DNA of 64,000 bases from Bradyrhizobium diazoefficiens (GCF_018129965.1 NZ_JAFCKW010000029.1:1-64000); one strand, 5' to 3'. Counted from the first letter of the stretch, positions 28,339 to 36,494 are shown. Made by a program: numbers and translations. The notes: a model not told the origin generated them from the letters alone.

Positions 28339-28501
28339 TGGCGAATTGTTATCCAATTTGCGCCCTTCTCACCCCCCCTTGCGCTCATCCGCAAAGCAGA
28401 GTTCTGGTACGTCCGGTAGCATTCCGGGGTCGGCCTGCGCAATCGTCCCGCGCATCCATCCTCGCAATGCTTCGCTGTTACGTGGTTCGGGAACATTTGC
28501 G

Positions 28502-29278
28502 ATGTCCATTCTTGTCACACGGCCGCATCCCGACAACGAGGCGACGGCGGAGAATTTGCGCGCGCGAGGTCATGTGGTGCTGCTCGCGCCGGTGCTCAAG
28601 TTCGAGCCGGTCGCCTTCCACGACGAGGGGGAGGCGCACTACAGCGCCATCATCGTCACGTCGAGCAATGCGATTCGCGCCATCGCGCCACAACTGCAGA
28701 ACCTTGACATCAAGAACCCTGGCTCAAAGAGCGTTGGCCTCCTGAAGCTGCCGCTGTTTGCGGTCGGTGAGCACACGGCCGCCGCGGCGCGCGGCGCCGG
28801 CTTTGCCGAGGTGATCGTCGCGGCCGGCGATGCCGCAGCATTGCGCGACAGGGTGATGCAGAGCGCGCGCGACAAGGTGCTGACGAAAAACAGCACGCTG
28901 TTGTACCTGGCGGGCGCCGATCTGTCGCGCGATCTCGGCGGTGAGCTCGGCGCCGAAGGATTCAACGTGGTGACGCAGACCACCTATCGCATGGCTCCGG
29001 TCGCGGTGCTGCCGCGCGAGGTGTGCGACGGCTTTGCCGCCCACGGAATCGAGGCGGTGCTGCATTACTCCCGGCGCAGCGCGCGCGCCTTCCTCGATGC
29101 CGCACGCGACGAAGGCGTGGAGATCTCGGCGCTGGCGATTCCGCAATGTTGCCTGTCCGAGACGGTTGCCAGCGTGCTGCGCGACGCCGGTGCGTCACAG
29201 GTTCTTGTGGCCGCGAGCCCGGACGAAAATGCCCTGTTTGACGCCTTGGAGCGTGCTTTGCGCACCCGTTTGGCGTAA
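28502..29278 (+). CDS. hemD: Uroporphyrinogen-III synthase
   Basis: A 258-residue HemD family protein that cyclises hydroxymethylbilane with inversion of ring D. HemD sequences vary, but MSILVTRPHPDNEATAENLRARGHVVLLAPVLKFEP at the start, ALIVTSSNAIRA-type first-domain core, the TTYRMAPV linker and VLHYSRRSARAFLDAARDEG in the second domain fit the family. Position supports it: it is divergent from tsaD and followed by the Mic60-like and hemY genes, the conserved alphaproteobacterial order. Confidence 0.92.
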   Translation: MSILVTRPHPDNEATAENLRARGHVVLLAPVLKFEPVAFHDEGEAHYSAIIVTSSNAIRAIAPQLQNLDIKNPGSKSVGLLKLPLFAVGEHTAAAARGAGFAEVIVAAGDAAALRDRVMQSARDKVLTKNSTLLYLAGADLSRDLGGELGAEGFNVVTQTTYRMAPVAVLPREVCDGFAAHGIEAVLHYSRRSARAFLDAARDEGVEISALAIPQCCLSETVASVLRDAGASQVLVAASPDENALFDALERALRTRLA

Positions 29279-29343
29279 GAGGTCGGACCGAATCCGACGC
29301 AATCGGGCCCGTTTAGGGCATGTAAGTGTGAGGAACCGTCACG

Positions 29344-30522
29344 ATGGCCGACGACAAGCCTGAAGACGCAGGATTGGCTGCCGAATCCGGCCGTGCCAGG
29401 CGCACGCCGCCCACCATCGACCTCGAGGCGACCGAAGTCTCCACCCAGCCCCGCGAATTGGCGGGCGAGCCCGAACAGGCCGCGCACGAGCCCGCCAGTG
29501 CCGACGAAGCCAGGCTGGACCAGCAGCCCGGACCTACCGACGCGGAGGCCGCCGCTGCGGCTGCACCCGCGGCTGCGCCTGTTTCGCCCTGGGTGATTGC
29601 CCCGCTTGCCGGCGCTGCCGGAGCCGCGATCGTGATCGCGGTCGGCTGGATGTTGGGCTGGCCTGCCGTGCAGGCGCCGCCCGCCGCGCCGCAGGTGACG
29701 AGCGGGGCGGTGGATGCGCTGAGTGGACGCGTTGCCGCGGTCGAAACCAGGATCGGAAAGCAAGCGGCGGATCCGGCCATGACGGCGCGGATCGATGCGC
29801 TGGAAAAATCGGTCGGTTCATTGCGCGGCGACATCGCCAATCTACGCGCGCAGGCGGACAAGACCGCGAGCGCGGTGAGCGACGCGACATCCGCGCCGCG
29901 CGATGCCTCCGTCTCTTCCGATCTCGTCAACCGCGTCGCGCAGCTCGAGCGCGCCAGCAAGACCGAGCGCGCCGAGCTCGTACAGCAGGGCGAGAGGATG
30001 GACGACAAGCCGCTGCGCCATGTGGTGGCGGCGTCCCTGCTCGACGTTGCCGTTCGGCATGGCGACCCCTATCAGTCGCAGCTCTCCGCGGCGCGCTCGC
30101 TGGCGAGCAAGCCGGATATGCTCAAACCCCTCGACGCTTTCGCTTCGTCAGGCATCCCGACGCCAATCGCGCTGAGCCGCGAGCTGCTCAGCATCGTACC
30201 GAAACTCTCTCCGCCGCCGGAAGCCCCCGTCGCCAATGCGGGCATCGTCGAGCGGCTCCAGGCAGGGGCGTCGAAACTCGTCCGCATCGAGCGGACCGAC
30301 GGCGTCGGCAACGACCGCGGCGCCGTCGTCGCGCGGGTGACGGCCGCAGCGCTGCGCAATGACTTCGTCGAAGCGAGGCGCGAGCTCAAGGCGTTGCCCG
30401 AGGCGGATCGCGCGCCGGCGCAGGCCTGGCTCGACAAGGCCGATGCCCGCGATGCCGCGCTCGCCGCGTCCCGCAAATTCGCCGACGATGCCATGGCGGA
30501 TCTCGTCAAGCCTGCTCAATAA
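29344..30522 (+). CDS. Mitofilin/Mic60-like inner membrane protein
   Basis: A 392-residue inner-membrane protein with a Pro/Glu/Ala-rich cytoplasmic N-terminus (1-80), one membrane helix (about 83-106), a coiled-coil periplasmic region (about 120-220) and a C-terminal helical domain resembling mitofilin (RHVVAASLLDVAVRHGDPYQSQL, FVEARRELKALPEADRAPAQ). Alphaproteobacterial Mic60 relatives sit between hemD and hemY and shape intracytoplasmic membranes, as mitofilin shapes cristae. The identification rests mainly on layout and gene order because the sequence is poorly conserved. Confidence 0.8.
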   Translation: MADDKPEDAGLAAESGRARRTPPTIDLEATEVSTQPRELAGEPEQAAHEPASADEARLDQQPGPTDAEAAAAAAPAAAPVSPWVIAPLAGAAGAAIVIAVGWMLGWPAVQAPPAAPQVTSGAVDALSGRVAAVETRIGKQAADPAMTARIDALEKSVGSLRGDIANLRAQADKTASAVSDATSAPRDASVSSDLVNRVAQLERASKTERAELVQQGERMDDKPLRHVVAASLLDVAVRHGDPYQSQLSAARSLASKPDMLKPLDAFASSGIPTPIALSRELLSIVPKLSPPPEAPVANAGIVERLQAGASKLVRIERTDGVGNDRGAVVARVTAAALRNDFVEARRELKALPEADRAPAQAWLDKADARDAALAASRKFADDAMADLVKPAQ

Positions 30523-30558
30523 AGGTTCGCGCAACAATCTGCGCGTATAGGGATCGTC

Positions 30559-32289
30559 ATGCTTCGCATCGTCCTCTTCCTCGTTCTGATCGCGCTGGCA
30601 GGCGCCGGCGCGGCCTGGGTTGCCGATCAGCCCGGCGATCTCGTCCTGACCGCGGGAAGCTTCCGCGCCTCGACGACGCTTCCGAAGTTCGTGTTCTTGC
30701 TGAGCCTGTTTGCCGCGGCCGTGGTGATTGTCTGGAGCATCCTGACGTCGATCTGGCGCACGCCCGGACGTCTGCGCCGCCGCCGTCACGAGAAGCGCCA
30801 CGCGCGCGGCCGCCACGCCATCACCCATGGCCTGCTCGCGATCGGCCATGGCGATACCGCGCTCGCGCGACGTCACGCCGATACCGCGCGGCGGCTTGCC
30901 GCGGACGATCCGCTGGCGCTGCTGCTTCATGCACAGTCGGCGCAGCTCGAAGGCAATCGCGACGAGGCGCAGCGCGCCTTCCGCGTCATGGCCGAGCGCG
31001 AGGATACGCGGCTGCTCGGTCTGCGCGGCCTCTTCATCGAGGCGCAGCGCGCCGACGACGCGGTCGGCGCTGTCATGATCGCCGAAGAGGCGATCAAGCT
31101 GTCGCCGTCCTCGACCTGGGCCTCCCATGCGGTGCTCGGCTTCCGTTGCGCGCGCGGTGACTGGAGCGGCGCGCTCACGATCCTCGATTCGAATCTGTCC
31201 GCGGGCCTGATCGACAAGCAGGCCTATCGCCGCCAGCGCGGCGTCCTGCTCACCGCACGCGCGCTGGAATTGGAGACGATGGACCGCGACGTCGCGCGCG
31301 AGAGCGTGATGGAGGCGATCAAGCTCGCACCGACCCTGGTTCCTGCCGCGGTGCTCGCCGCCAAATTCGAGAGCGAGGCGCATCAGGTGCGCCGCGCCAT
31401 GAAGCTGGTCGAGGCCGCCTGGCTCGCCAATCCGCATCCCGATCTCGCAGATGCCTATGCGCATGTGAAGCTCGGCGATTCTGCGCGGCAGCGCCTGCAG
31501 CGCGTCGAGACGCTCGCGGCGAAGATTCCGGCCGACAAGGCTGGCCATGTCGAGGGCCAGCTCGCGGTCGCGCGCGCCGCGATCGATGCCTCCGAGTTCG
31601 CCCGCGCCCGCGCAGTGCTGGCGCCCTACGTCAACGATCCGACCCAGCGCGTGGCGCTCCTGATGGCCGAGATCGAGCGTACCGAGCATGGCGATGGCGG
31701 CCGTGCCCGCGCCTGGACCCTGCGCGCGGTGCGCGCCCGCCACGATCCGGCCTGGACCGCGGACGGCTATGTCAGCGACCGCTGGCGTCCGGTCTCCCCG
31801 GTCACCGGCCGGCTCGATGCGTTCCAGTGGCAGACCCCGGTCGCGAGCCTGCCTTCGGACAGGGGGGCCACGATCGAGTCGTCGGCGTTCGAGGAAGCCA
31901 TGCTGGCAGCCCCGCCGCCCAAGCGGGTGACGGCGGCTCCGGGCGAAAGTCCGCTGGAACCGGCGCCGGCCGTTTCGATCCCTGCGGCGCAGGACAATTC
32001 GCCCGCGGCCGCGCTGGAACAGCCGGCGGTGGCGCCCGCCGAGCCGGTCAGCCAGGCCCCCGCACCCGCCGAATCAGCGCCGGTGGCGGCAACCCCTGTC
32101 TTCAGGACCCGCGCCGATCTCGGCAAGGCTGCGCCCGCCCCAGTCGCGGCCGTCGTTCCGATCATTCGCGCTCCGGATGATCCCGGGATCGATGACGAGG
32201 GTCCGAGCGATGAATTTACGGAACAAATCGGCACGCCCAAAGCCCAGGCCGGCGGCTGGCGCGGATTCTGGTCCCGCTGGGGCGCGTGA
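30559..32289 (+). CDS. hemY: HemY-like TPR membrane protein
   Basis: A 576-residue protein of the HemY N-terminal family (not protoporphyrinogen oxidase). Two membrane helices (about 1-20 and 40-64) are followed by an arginine-rich stretch and TPR-type helices (about 85-400), including MAHGLLAIGHGDTALARRHADTA-like repeats, WASHAVLGFRCARGDWSGAL and ARAVLAPYVNDPTQRVALLMAEIE. The last ~140 residues are Pro/Ala-rich and probably disordered. Its role in haem metabolism is inferred from the hemD neighbourhood. It is likely co-transcribed with the Mic60-like gene 36 bases upstream. Confidence 0.9.
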   Translation: MLRIVLFLVLIALAGAGAAWVADQPGDLVLTAGSFRASTTLPKFVFLLSLFAAAVVIVWSILTSIWRTPGRLRRRRHEKRHARGRHAITHGLLAIGHGDTALARRHADTARRLAADDPLALLLHAQSAQLEGNRDEAQRAFRVMAEREDTRLLGLRGLFIEAQRADDAVGAVMIAEEAIKLSPSSTWASHAVLGFRCARGDWSGALTILDSNLSAGLIDKQAYRRQRGVLLTARALELETMDRDVARESVMEAIKLAPTLVPAAVLAAKFESEAHQVRRAMKLVEAAWLANPHPDLADAYAHVKLGDSARQRLQRVETLAAKIPADKAGHVEGQLAVARAAIDASEFARARAVLAPYVNDPTQRVALLMAEIERTEHGDGGRARAWTLRAVRARHDPAWTADGYVSDRWRPVSPVTGRLDAFQWQTPVASLPSDRGATIESSAFEEAMLAAPPPKRVTAAPGESPLEPAPAVSIPAAQDNSPAAALEQPAVAPAEPVSQAPAPAESAPVAATPVFRTRADLGKAAPAPVAAVVPIIRAPDDPGIDDEGPSDEFTEQIGTPKAQAGGWRGFWSRWGA

Positions 32290-32388
32290 GACGCATTTCG
32301 CGCCCCGCTTGTCCTTGCCAATTCGGGCCATGCCCGATATCAGAAGCGCGCGTAACGGGGCCGGCCTCGCCCGGGCCCGGCAGGGTTC

Positions 32389-32464
32389 GCCGCAATAGCT
32401 CAGTTGGTAGAGCACGTCATTCGTAATGACGGGGTCGGGGGTTCGAATCCCTCTTGCGGCACCA
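32389..32464 (+). tRNA. tRNA-Thr (anticodon CGT)
   Basis: The acceptor stem GCCGCAA pairs with TTGCGGC, the anticodon loop TTCGTAA gives anticodon CGT, the T-arm is GGGGGTTCGAATCCCTC and ACCA follows. The adjoining DNA to 36.5 kb differs in composition and starts with integrase remnants, so this tRNA 3' end is the probable attachment site of an integrative element. Confidence 0.97.
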
Positions 32465-32653
32465 GCACCTCCCTTCACCATCGTTCGCTAGGGTCCGTTT
32501 GCGGTATTCAACATACTGCAATGGAACGATTTTCTGTCGCTGGTATCCGCGCACCTTCGTCGGGACTCGTTGACAGACAAAAGAATTGTTGGCCTTTTTG
32601 TTGGCTTTGGGCCGACCCGATTTGCAAATGGCCAACATTCGAGGCTGGGCGCG

Positions 32654-32710
32654 ATAGCGCGGGGAAAATTAACGGACACGTCCATCAAGAATGCCAAGCC
32701 AGCCGGGCGG
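32654..32710 (+). pseudogene. Integrase N-terminal relic with ATA in place of ATG
   Basis: Nineteen codons read (ATA)-ARGKLTDTSIKNAKPAGR, the characteristic start of tRNA-targeting tyrosine recombinases (DUF4102/P4-type: KLTDxxIxNAKP). The expected initiation codon is ATA at 32654-32656, so it is not a normal start. After Arg19 the match stops: the next codons, in the same frame, lead into an unrelated sequence. The position, ~190 bases after the tRNA end and pointing away from it, is where such integrases sit. Function is certainly lost. Confidence 0.8.
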
Positions 32711-32740
32711 CTGGCAACCGCAGTTCTGTGTCAATCCGTT

Positions 32741-33222
32741 CAGTCACCGCCCTACCACACGGTGACAATCACCGCCGAAGCCGATGCGGTTCGGCAAGAG
32801 CTTGTGGCGGAAATCCTCGCGCGCGGCGATGCCGACCTGACGCTTGAATCGTTCCTTGCGCGCACCGCTGAAAATGCGATCGGGCTGCAACCATCGTCGC
32901 CATCGGCTGCGATCCCGTGCGGCCCCGTGTTGACGACGATATGATGCGATGGGCTCGTGAGTTTGCGCTGTGGTGCACCGATCGGCTCGCCGAAGGCGCC
33001 GACCTGTATATCGCAGACACCGACACCCAAGAGGTCGCCAATGCGGTGCTGCGGGCTCTCACAAAGGCCGGAGGCCGCATGAGGCACCGCGATCTGTTGC
33101 GCGCCTTGGGATACAAATTCGAGAAGCGCCATCTGGCTGACGTTCTCAAGTCATTGGAGGACGCCGAGAGGATCGCAATCGAGAAAGTGAAGCCGCCGGG
33201 CCCGGGAAGGCCGTCCGAGTGA
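32741..33222 (+). pseudogene. C-terminal fragment of a mobile-element helicase/primase-like protein (frameshifted)
   Basis: Two frames join into one protein. The first reads YHTVTITAEADAVRQELVAE then LTLESFLARTAENAI up to ~32881; the second continues ATIVAIGCDPVRPRVDDD, MMRWAREFALWCTDRLAEGA and LGYKFEKRHLADVLKSLEDA, ending at 33222. One missing base near 32881 explains the break. RTAENA..ATIVAIG with a winged-helix-like tail resembles the C-terminal part of AAA/DUF3987 replication proteins of phages and islands; this family call is from recall and is moderate. The N-terminal part is absent. Confidence 0.6.
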
Positions 33223-33564
33223 TATTCGCTCTGCGCCTGATGCCCACCTGCCAAAATATATTTTGTCAGTGCGGGAGCGCAATGAATGGGTGGTTTCGTC
33301 AATTTTGGCGTCGTTACTGGCGGCAATTTTGGCGGAGCTGCAGGCTCATTGAAAATGCAGCATTCTCACAGTCGGATCGACCAAACACGCGCCAGCGACT
33401 CCCTCTGAGGCTCTGAGAGGCATCCTGAATTTCAAGAGCAATACGCGCCTGCGCGCGCACGCGAGGACGAAGATCGCCAGCGTTCGCTTAAGATCAGGTA
33501 TCCTGCTTTTGCGAAACCGCCAGATGTCCGTTAGAATGCCGTCGCAAAGCGGGGAGCATCACGA
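33223..33564. other. Non-coding island stretch with small repeats
   Basis: No gene is supported. It contains a perfect palindrome CAAAATATATTTTG (33252-33265) and a short direct repeat CAATTTTGGCG at 33300-33310 and 33324-33334. The ribosome binding site (GCGGGGAGC) of the next small gene is at the right end. Confidence 0.5.
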
Positions 33565-33861
33565 ATGGCAAAGGTTTGGTTCGCGCGATCGGGAAGAAAT
33601 CCGACTACGGGTGAGGCCGACTACGATTTGCCCCTGTCGGAATGCGTTAAACGACTAGGGCTTGCAGCGTCTCATTATTGGAGCGACCTCGACACCACGC
33701 CGCGTTTTGCTCAGCCGACTGGATTGGATGGCATCACCTCGCCGGAGCATGTTGTGGTGGAAGTTGAGCAAGCTGAAGCATCAGCGCGCGGTTGGAAATC
33801 GGGTTTTTATTACCTTTCCAACATGTCGGTCCCGCAAGCGAAGAAGCAAATCGCCGAGTGA
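33565..33861 (+). CDS. Hypothetical 98-aa island protein
   Basis: Not recognised. The 98-residue soluble protein starts MAKVWFARSGRNPTTGEADYDL and has a mix of polar and aromatic residues with no membrane segment or signal peptide; LPLSECVKRLGLAASHYW resembles a helix pair. A GCGGGGAGC box lies 8-14 bases before the ATG and codon use is regular, which supports a real gene. It converges on the two-TM protein gene across a 42-base gap. Confidence 0.6.
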   Translation: MAKVWFARSGRNPTTGEADYDLPLSECVKRLGLAASHYWSDLDTTPRFAQPTGLDGITSPEHVVVEVEQAEASARGWKSGFYYLSNMSVPQAKKQIAE

Positions 33862-33903
33862 GGGCTGGTGGCGAGCGCCTTAGAAGCGCGCCGCTTCGAA
33901 TAC

Positions 33904-34527
33904 TTACGCCGCCGCTTCAAGCTCACTTATTGCGTCATTTAGCTCTTGAGCTGTTCGTTGGCACGCACCGCGCAACATATCGATAGCTGCGAGGTATCGG
34001 CCGAAATGCGTGTCGCTGCGCGCCATAAGTCTCTTCGCTAGATAGTCTGCAGGAACTAGTTTGAGGGCAGCCTCCATGTCGCGAAACATCACGCGTATGC
34101 AGTGAATGTCCGTGATAGCCTTCTTGGGAAAAATCTCAATGTCCGGCCAAACGTCGTCGATCTCGGGTGGCTTGGAGAGTTGCACGTCGGCGGCAGAAAA
34201 TGCCTCAGGAGTGGCGAACAACTTGTATTCCGTTCGATCGACGATTTTTTGGCTATCCACCAAGAGCTGAGTTAGCGCGAAGCCGAGCCGGTAGTAGGCT
34301 CCAAGTTTCTTTCGTTCCAGCTCACGCCGTTCACTATCCTTTTCGGCCTGCACTTTCGCCATCGCGCTAACGTAAGCGAGAGCGCCGCCCGTAAGAGCAA
34401 CTACGGAGGCGATCACTGTCTGCCAATCCTTCAAATGGAAATCGTCTCTCGCTCCGAGCATGATCAGGGCCAAGATCAAGATGATCCCGACAGCGGTTGC
34501 GATGCCCGGCCACTCAAGTTTCCTCAT
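33904..34527 (-). CDS. Two-TM coiled-coil protein, partner of FRG protein
   Basis: Not recognised as a named family. The 207-residue protein has two N-terminal membrane helices (about 8-26 and 36-56), a highly charged coiled-coil-like stretch (about 57-80, KVQAEKDSERRELERKK) and a helical cytoplasmic domain of ~125 residues. No enzyme motif is visible. The ATG lies 14 bases after the stop codon of the FRG-domain gene, so the two are almost certainly co-transcribed. Layout (membrane anchor plus soluble domain beside a putative effector) is like many defence or toxin pairs, but that is inference. Confidence 0.75.
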   Translation of the reverse strand: MRKLEWPGIATAVGIILILALIMLGARDDFHLKDWQTVIASVVALTGGALAYVSAMAKVQAEKDSERRELERKKLGAYYRLGFALTQLLVDSQKIVDRTEYKLFATPEAFSAADVQLSKPPEIDDVWPDIEIFPKKAITDIHCIRVMFRDMEAALKLVPADYLAKRLMARSDTHFGRYLAAIDMLRGACQRTAQELNDAISELEAAA

Positions 34528-34541
34528 AACTCTAAGCTGCC

Positions 34542-35648
34542 CTACAGTTCGAAATTCTGTTCCCTAATCTGCTCGCACGCGCCGTCGAGCCCAGGAAAGA
34601 GTGATCCAGCAGTGATGCCCATCATCGCAAGCTCCTGCATGACCTGACTTCTCTCGTTTGTTGGCAAGTCGATTACGCGCAGATAGGTCTTGCTGCGCTG
34701 TCGCTCTTCCCAATCGATGAAGTTTTCTATGTCATTCAGATTTGTGATGGACGACAGCGCTTGCTGAGGGATCATTCGAGGATTGTTCAATGCAAGTGCC
34801 TTCAGAAAAGTCAGATGGGGAGGTGTCAGGGTCAACATCTGAACTCTCGCGTGATCATTCTGCCATTCCTGCAAATCGAAAACGAATATGCGAACAAACT
34901 TTTCAGCGCTCTGATCGACCTTTCGAATACCTCGGAAAGCAAAGAAGGCCGCTATGTAGGGCGAATGGGTCCAATCCAGAAGAGGCGTCGGATAACCGTG
35001 ATGTTGAGCTAGGCTGTGAAAGGCTGCGTTCTCAACATCGTTCTCAATATAGAAGCGATGAGTGGTCAGGCCGATTAGGTGCCCGTGCAACTGAGGAATG
35101 TCATCCTGAATGAACCTCATTAAATCGTAGCGGCCATGTCTGTGGAACGCCGTTACGAGCTTCCATTTGCTGCTCTGTTGTCCTCGGAAAACGAACCTGC
35201 GCGGTTCGAGGGAAGCTGCGAACTCCCGGAATTGAGGCCAGCTTCTGACTTCTGCGACAGGAGGCCGATTGCTTGGGGCGGAAGCCGGCAGCCGGAGCAG
35301 TTGGGCGTTTCCGTTCGTGCCGATTGGAGTTGTCCAAACAAGCTTGAGGTTGTCTCCGCTGAACTCCCAACTTGTCTTCAGATGCGGACTGAGTGTGACG
35401 TTCGGGAAATTGCCCTTGATCTGATCCCAGTTTTCCATGCGGCCGTTGATGATCGGCTGAACGATTAGGTCTAAATCAAACTTGTCGTTCTTATTCGGTG
35501 TACGCACCCACGCTACTAATGAGGGCAACTGCGGATCATCGGAAAAGGCATATGCACGCCCCTCCATTTGATCGCCCCTATCGTCGAGTTCGACAAGAGC
35601 ACGTCCTTTGTTCGTGCCGCTGAAGCTGCCGATCCATTGCCCTGACAT
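34542..35648 (-). CDS. FRG-domain protein
   Basis: A 368-residue soluble protein. Residues 1-120 form an uncharacterised beta-rich domain (QWIGSFSGTNKGRALVELDD at the start). Residues ~135-365 are an FRG domain: the name-giving FRGQ at 154-157, AQHHGYPTPLLDWTHSP at 214-230 and YIAAFFAF at 231-238. FRG domains occur in bacteria and phages, often in islands; their biochemical activity is unsettled. The gene is AT-richer than the core and heads a two-gene operon with the two-TM protein. Single enzyme residues cannot be assigned. Confidence 0.85.
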   Translation of the reverse strand: MSGQWIGSFSGTNKGRALVELDDRGDQMEGRAYAFSDDPQLPSLVAWVRTPNKNDKFDLDLIVQPIINGRMENWDQIKGNFPNVTLSPHLKTSWEFSGDNLKLVWTTPIGTNGNAQLLRLPASAPSNRPPVAEVRSWPQFREFAASLEPRRFVFRGQQSSKWKLVTAFHRHGRYDLMRFIQDDIPQLHGHLIGLTTHRFYIENDVENAAFHSLAQHHGYPTPLLDWTHSPYIAAFFAFRGIRKVDQSAEKFVRIFVFDLQEWQNDHARVQMLTLTPPHLTFLKALALNNPRMIPQQALSSITNLNDIENFIDWEERQRSKTYLRVIDLPTNERSQVMQELAMMGITAGSLFPGLDGACEQIREQNFEL

Positions 35649-35689
35649 ACGTGCCCCTCATTCTGCAAATTGCGCCAAAGTGGCTACGG

Positions 35690-36016
35690 CTAAATTTCGT
35701 TTGCCGCCGATGGCAGGCATCCCACCAAGAGCGAGCCGGCAATAAACGCCCGTTCGTTTGGGGTGACTGTCCGCAAGTAGCGGGCGAGCTTTGCGAGAGC
35801 AACTCGCCTTGCCTTTCCCAGATAAATCATTCGACGATCCGCCAGCGCGACGCCAGCAAGAAGGTATGCGCGCTTCTCTTGGACGCCCGCGCGCTCCAGC
35901 TTGGCTAATGTTCGCTGTGCCCGGTGAAAGAGGCGCTGAGCTTTGGGGGATCGCTCAACAGCATGTAGATATTCGGCAAGCGGCATGTGCTTATGGACGA
36001 AGGTCGGCGCGCGCAT
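35690..36016 (-). CDS. Hypothetical 108-aa island protein
   Basis: Not recognised. With the ATG at 36016 (preceded by ACAGGGGTCAATCA) it is a 108-residue, strongly basic helical protein starting MRAPTFVHKHMPLAEYLHAVERSP and containing RLFHRAQRTLAKLERAGVQE and RRVALAKLARYLRTVTPNER. The arginine-rich helices would suit nucleic-acid binding, but no helix-turn-helix is clear. A longer in-frame start at 36187 overlaps the opposite-strand 60-aa gene and is less likely. It lies 41 bases upstream of the FRG gene on the same strand. Confidence 0.55.
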   Translation of the reverse strand: MRAPTFVHKHMPLAEYLHAVERSPKAQRLFHRAQRTLAKLERAGVQEKRAYLLAGVALADRRMIYLGKARRVALAKLARYLRTVTPNERAFIAGSLLVGCLPSAANEI

Positions 36017-36085
36017 TGATTGACCCCTGTCAAAACTACACCTAGCTTGCCGCTCTCTATGCAATTGATCTGAGAGGTAGTCAAA

Positions 36086-36268
36086 ATGTTCACTGTCGGA
36101 GCCTTCGTTGCGGCCTTCTTGATTGCATGGCGCACTTCGCGCCTTCAAAATGCGGACCCGGTTGATGCGGCAACCAACATCCGGCATTCGCGTCAGGATT
36201 TGCGCCTTATCGCCTACGTCCTCTTCGCGATCCTAGTTGCCTTGGGCGTCATCGCGGATCGCGTCTGA
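36086..36268 (+). CDS. Small two-TM membrane protein
   Basis: A 60-residue protein with a membrane helix at 1-15 (MFTVGAFVAAFLIAW) and another at 40-57 (LIAYVLFAILVALGVIA), joined by a polar loop that includes NADPVDAATNIRHSRQDLR. A GAGAGGTAG box lies before the ATG. Small proteins of this layout are common in Bradyrhizobium genomes but have no assigned role. Confidence 0.6.
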   Translation: MFTVGAFVAAFLIAWRTSRLQNADPVDAATNIRHSRQDLRLIAYVLFAILVALGVIADRV

Positions 36269-36368
36269 CCCTGCCGAAGCGCGGTTGCACCGCTGCTGTC
36301 GGTCGCCATCGTTCGCTGACTGCCGCGAAATTTGTTGGCCTTTCTCAAAATCGCGCGGAAAATCCTAC

Positions 36369-36384
36369 AACAATTCAAATTGTT
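36369..36384. promoter_or_regulatory. AACAATT palindrome upstream of membrane protein
   Basis: AACAATT-CA-AATTGTT is a perfect inverted repeat of 7-bp arms in an AT-rich spot 110 bases before the 779-aa gene, near the island's right end. It could be an operator or part of the old element end; neither can be decided from sequence alone. Confidence 0.35.
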
Positions 36385-36494
36385 AGCGATATAGTGTGGT
36401 GCCCTCTTGCGCACAAACGCCCCTAGGTCGGGATCTACTGCCACCAGCAGGCCGTCGAACTTTTCTTCCTCGAGAGCGCGCGTAGATCCATCAA

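Larger units (their letters stand above)
32449..36416. mobile_element. Degenerate genomic island at tRNA-Thr
   Basis: The stretch from the tRNA-Thr 3' end to about 36.4 kb is visibly AT-richer than its flanks and holds an integrase relic, a broken mobile-element protein and five short or orphan genes without core functions. A possible degraded right end, CCCTCTTGCG followed by CACAA at 36402-36416, resembles the tRNA end CCCTCTTGCGGCACCA at 32449-32464 with one gap and one mismatch. No intact mobility gene remains, so the island cannot move by itself. The borders are inferred. Confidence 0.7.

Noticed and set aside
28339..28366. GCGAATTG...CAATTTGCGC palindrome before tsaD as an operator
   Set aside because: Arms have mismatches and it overlaps the possible leader codons of tsaD; no second copy supports a regulator site.
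32404..32944. Plus-strand frames of 147 and 124 codons beside tRNA-Thr as intact genes
   Set aside because: The first starts inside the tRNA and the second mixes random sequence with an integrase stub and a piece of another protein; better described as remnants.
33219..33416. 65-codon frame after the broken island gene
   Set aside because: Starts over the previous stop, is Trp/Arg-rich low-complexity and contains small repeats; no coding support.
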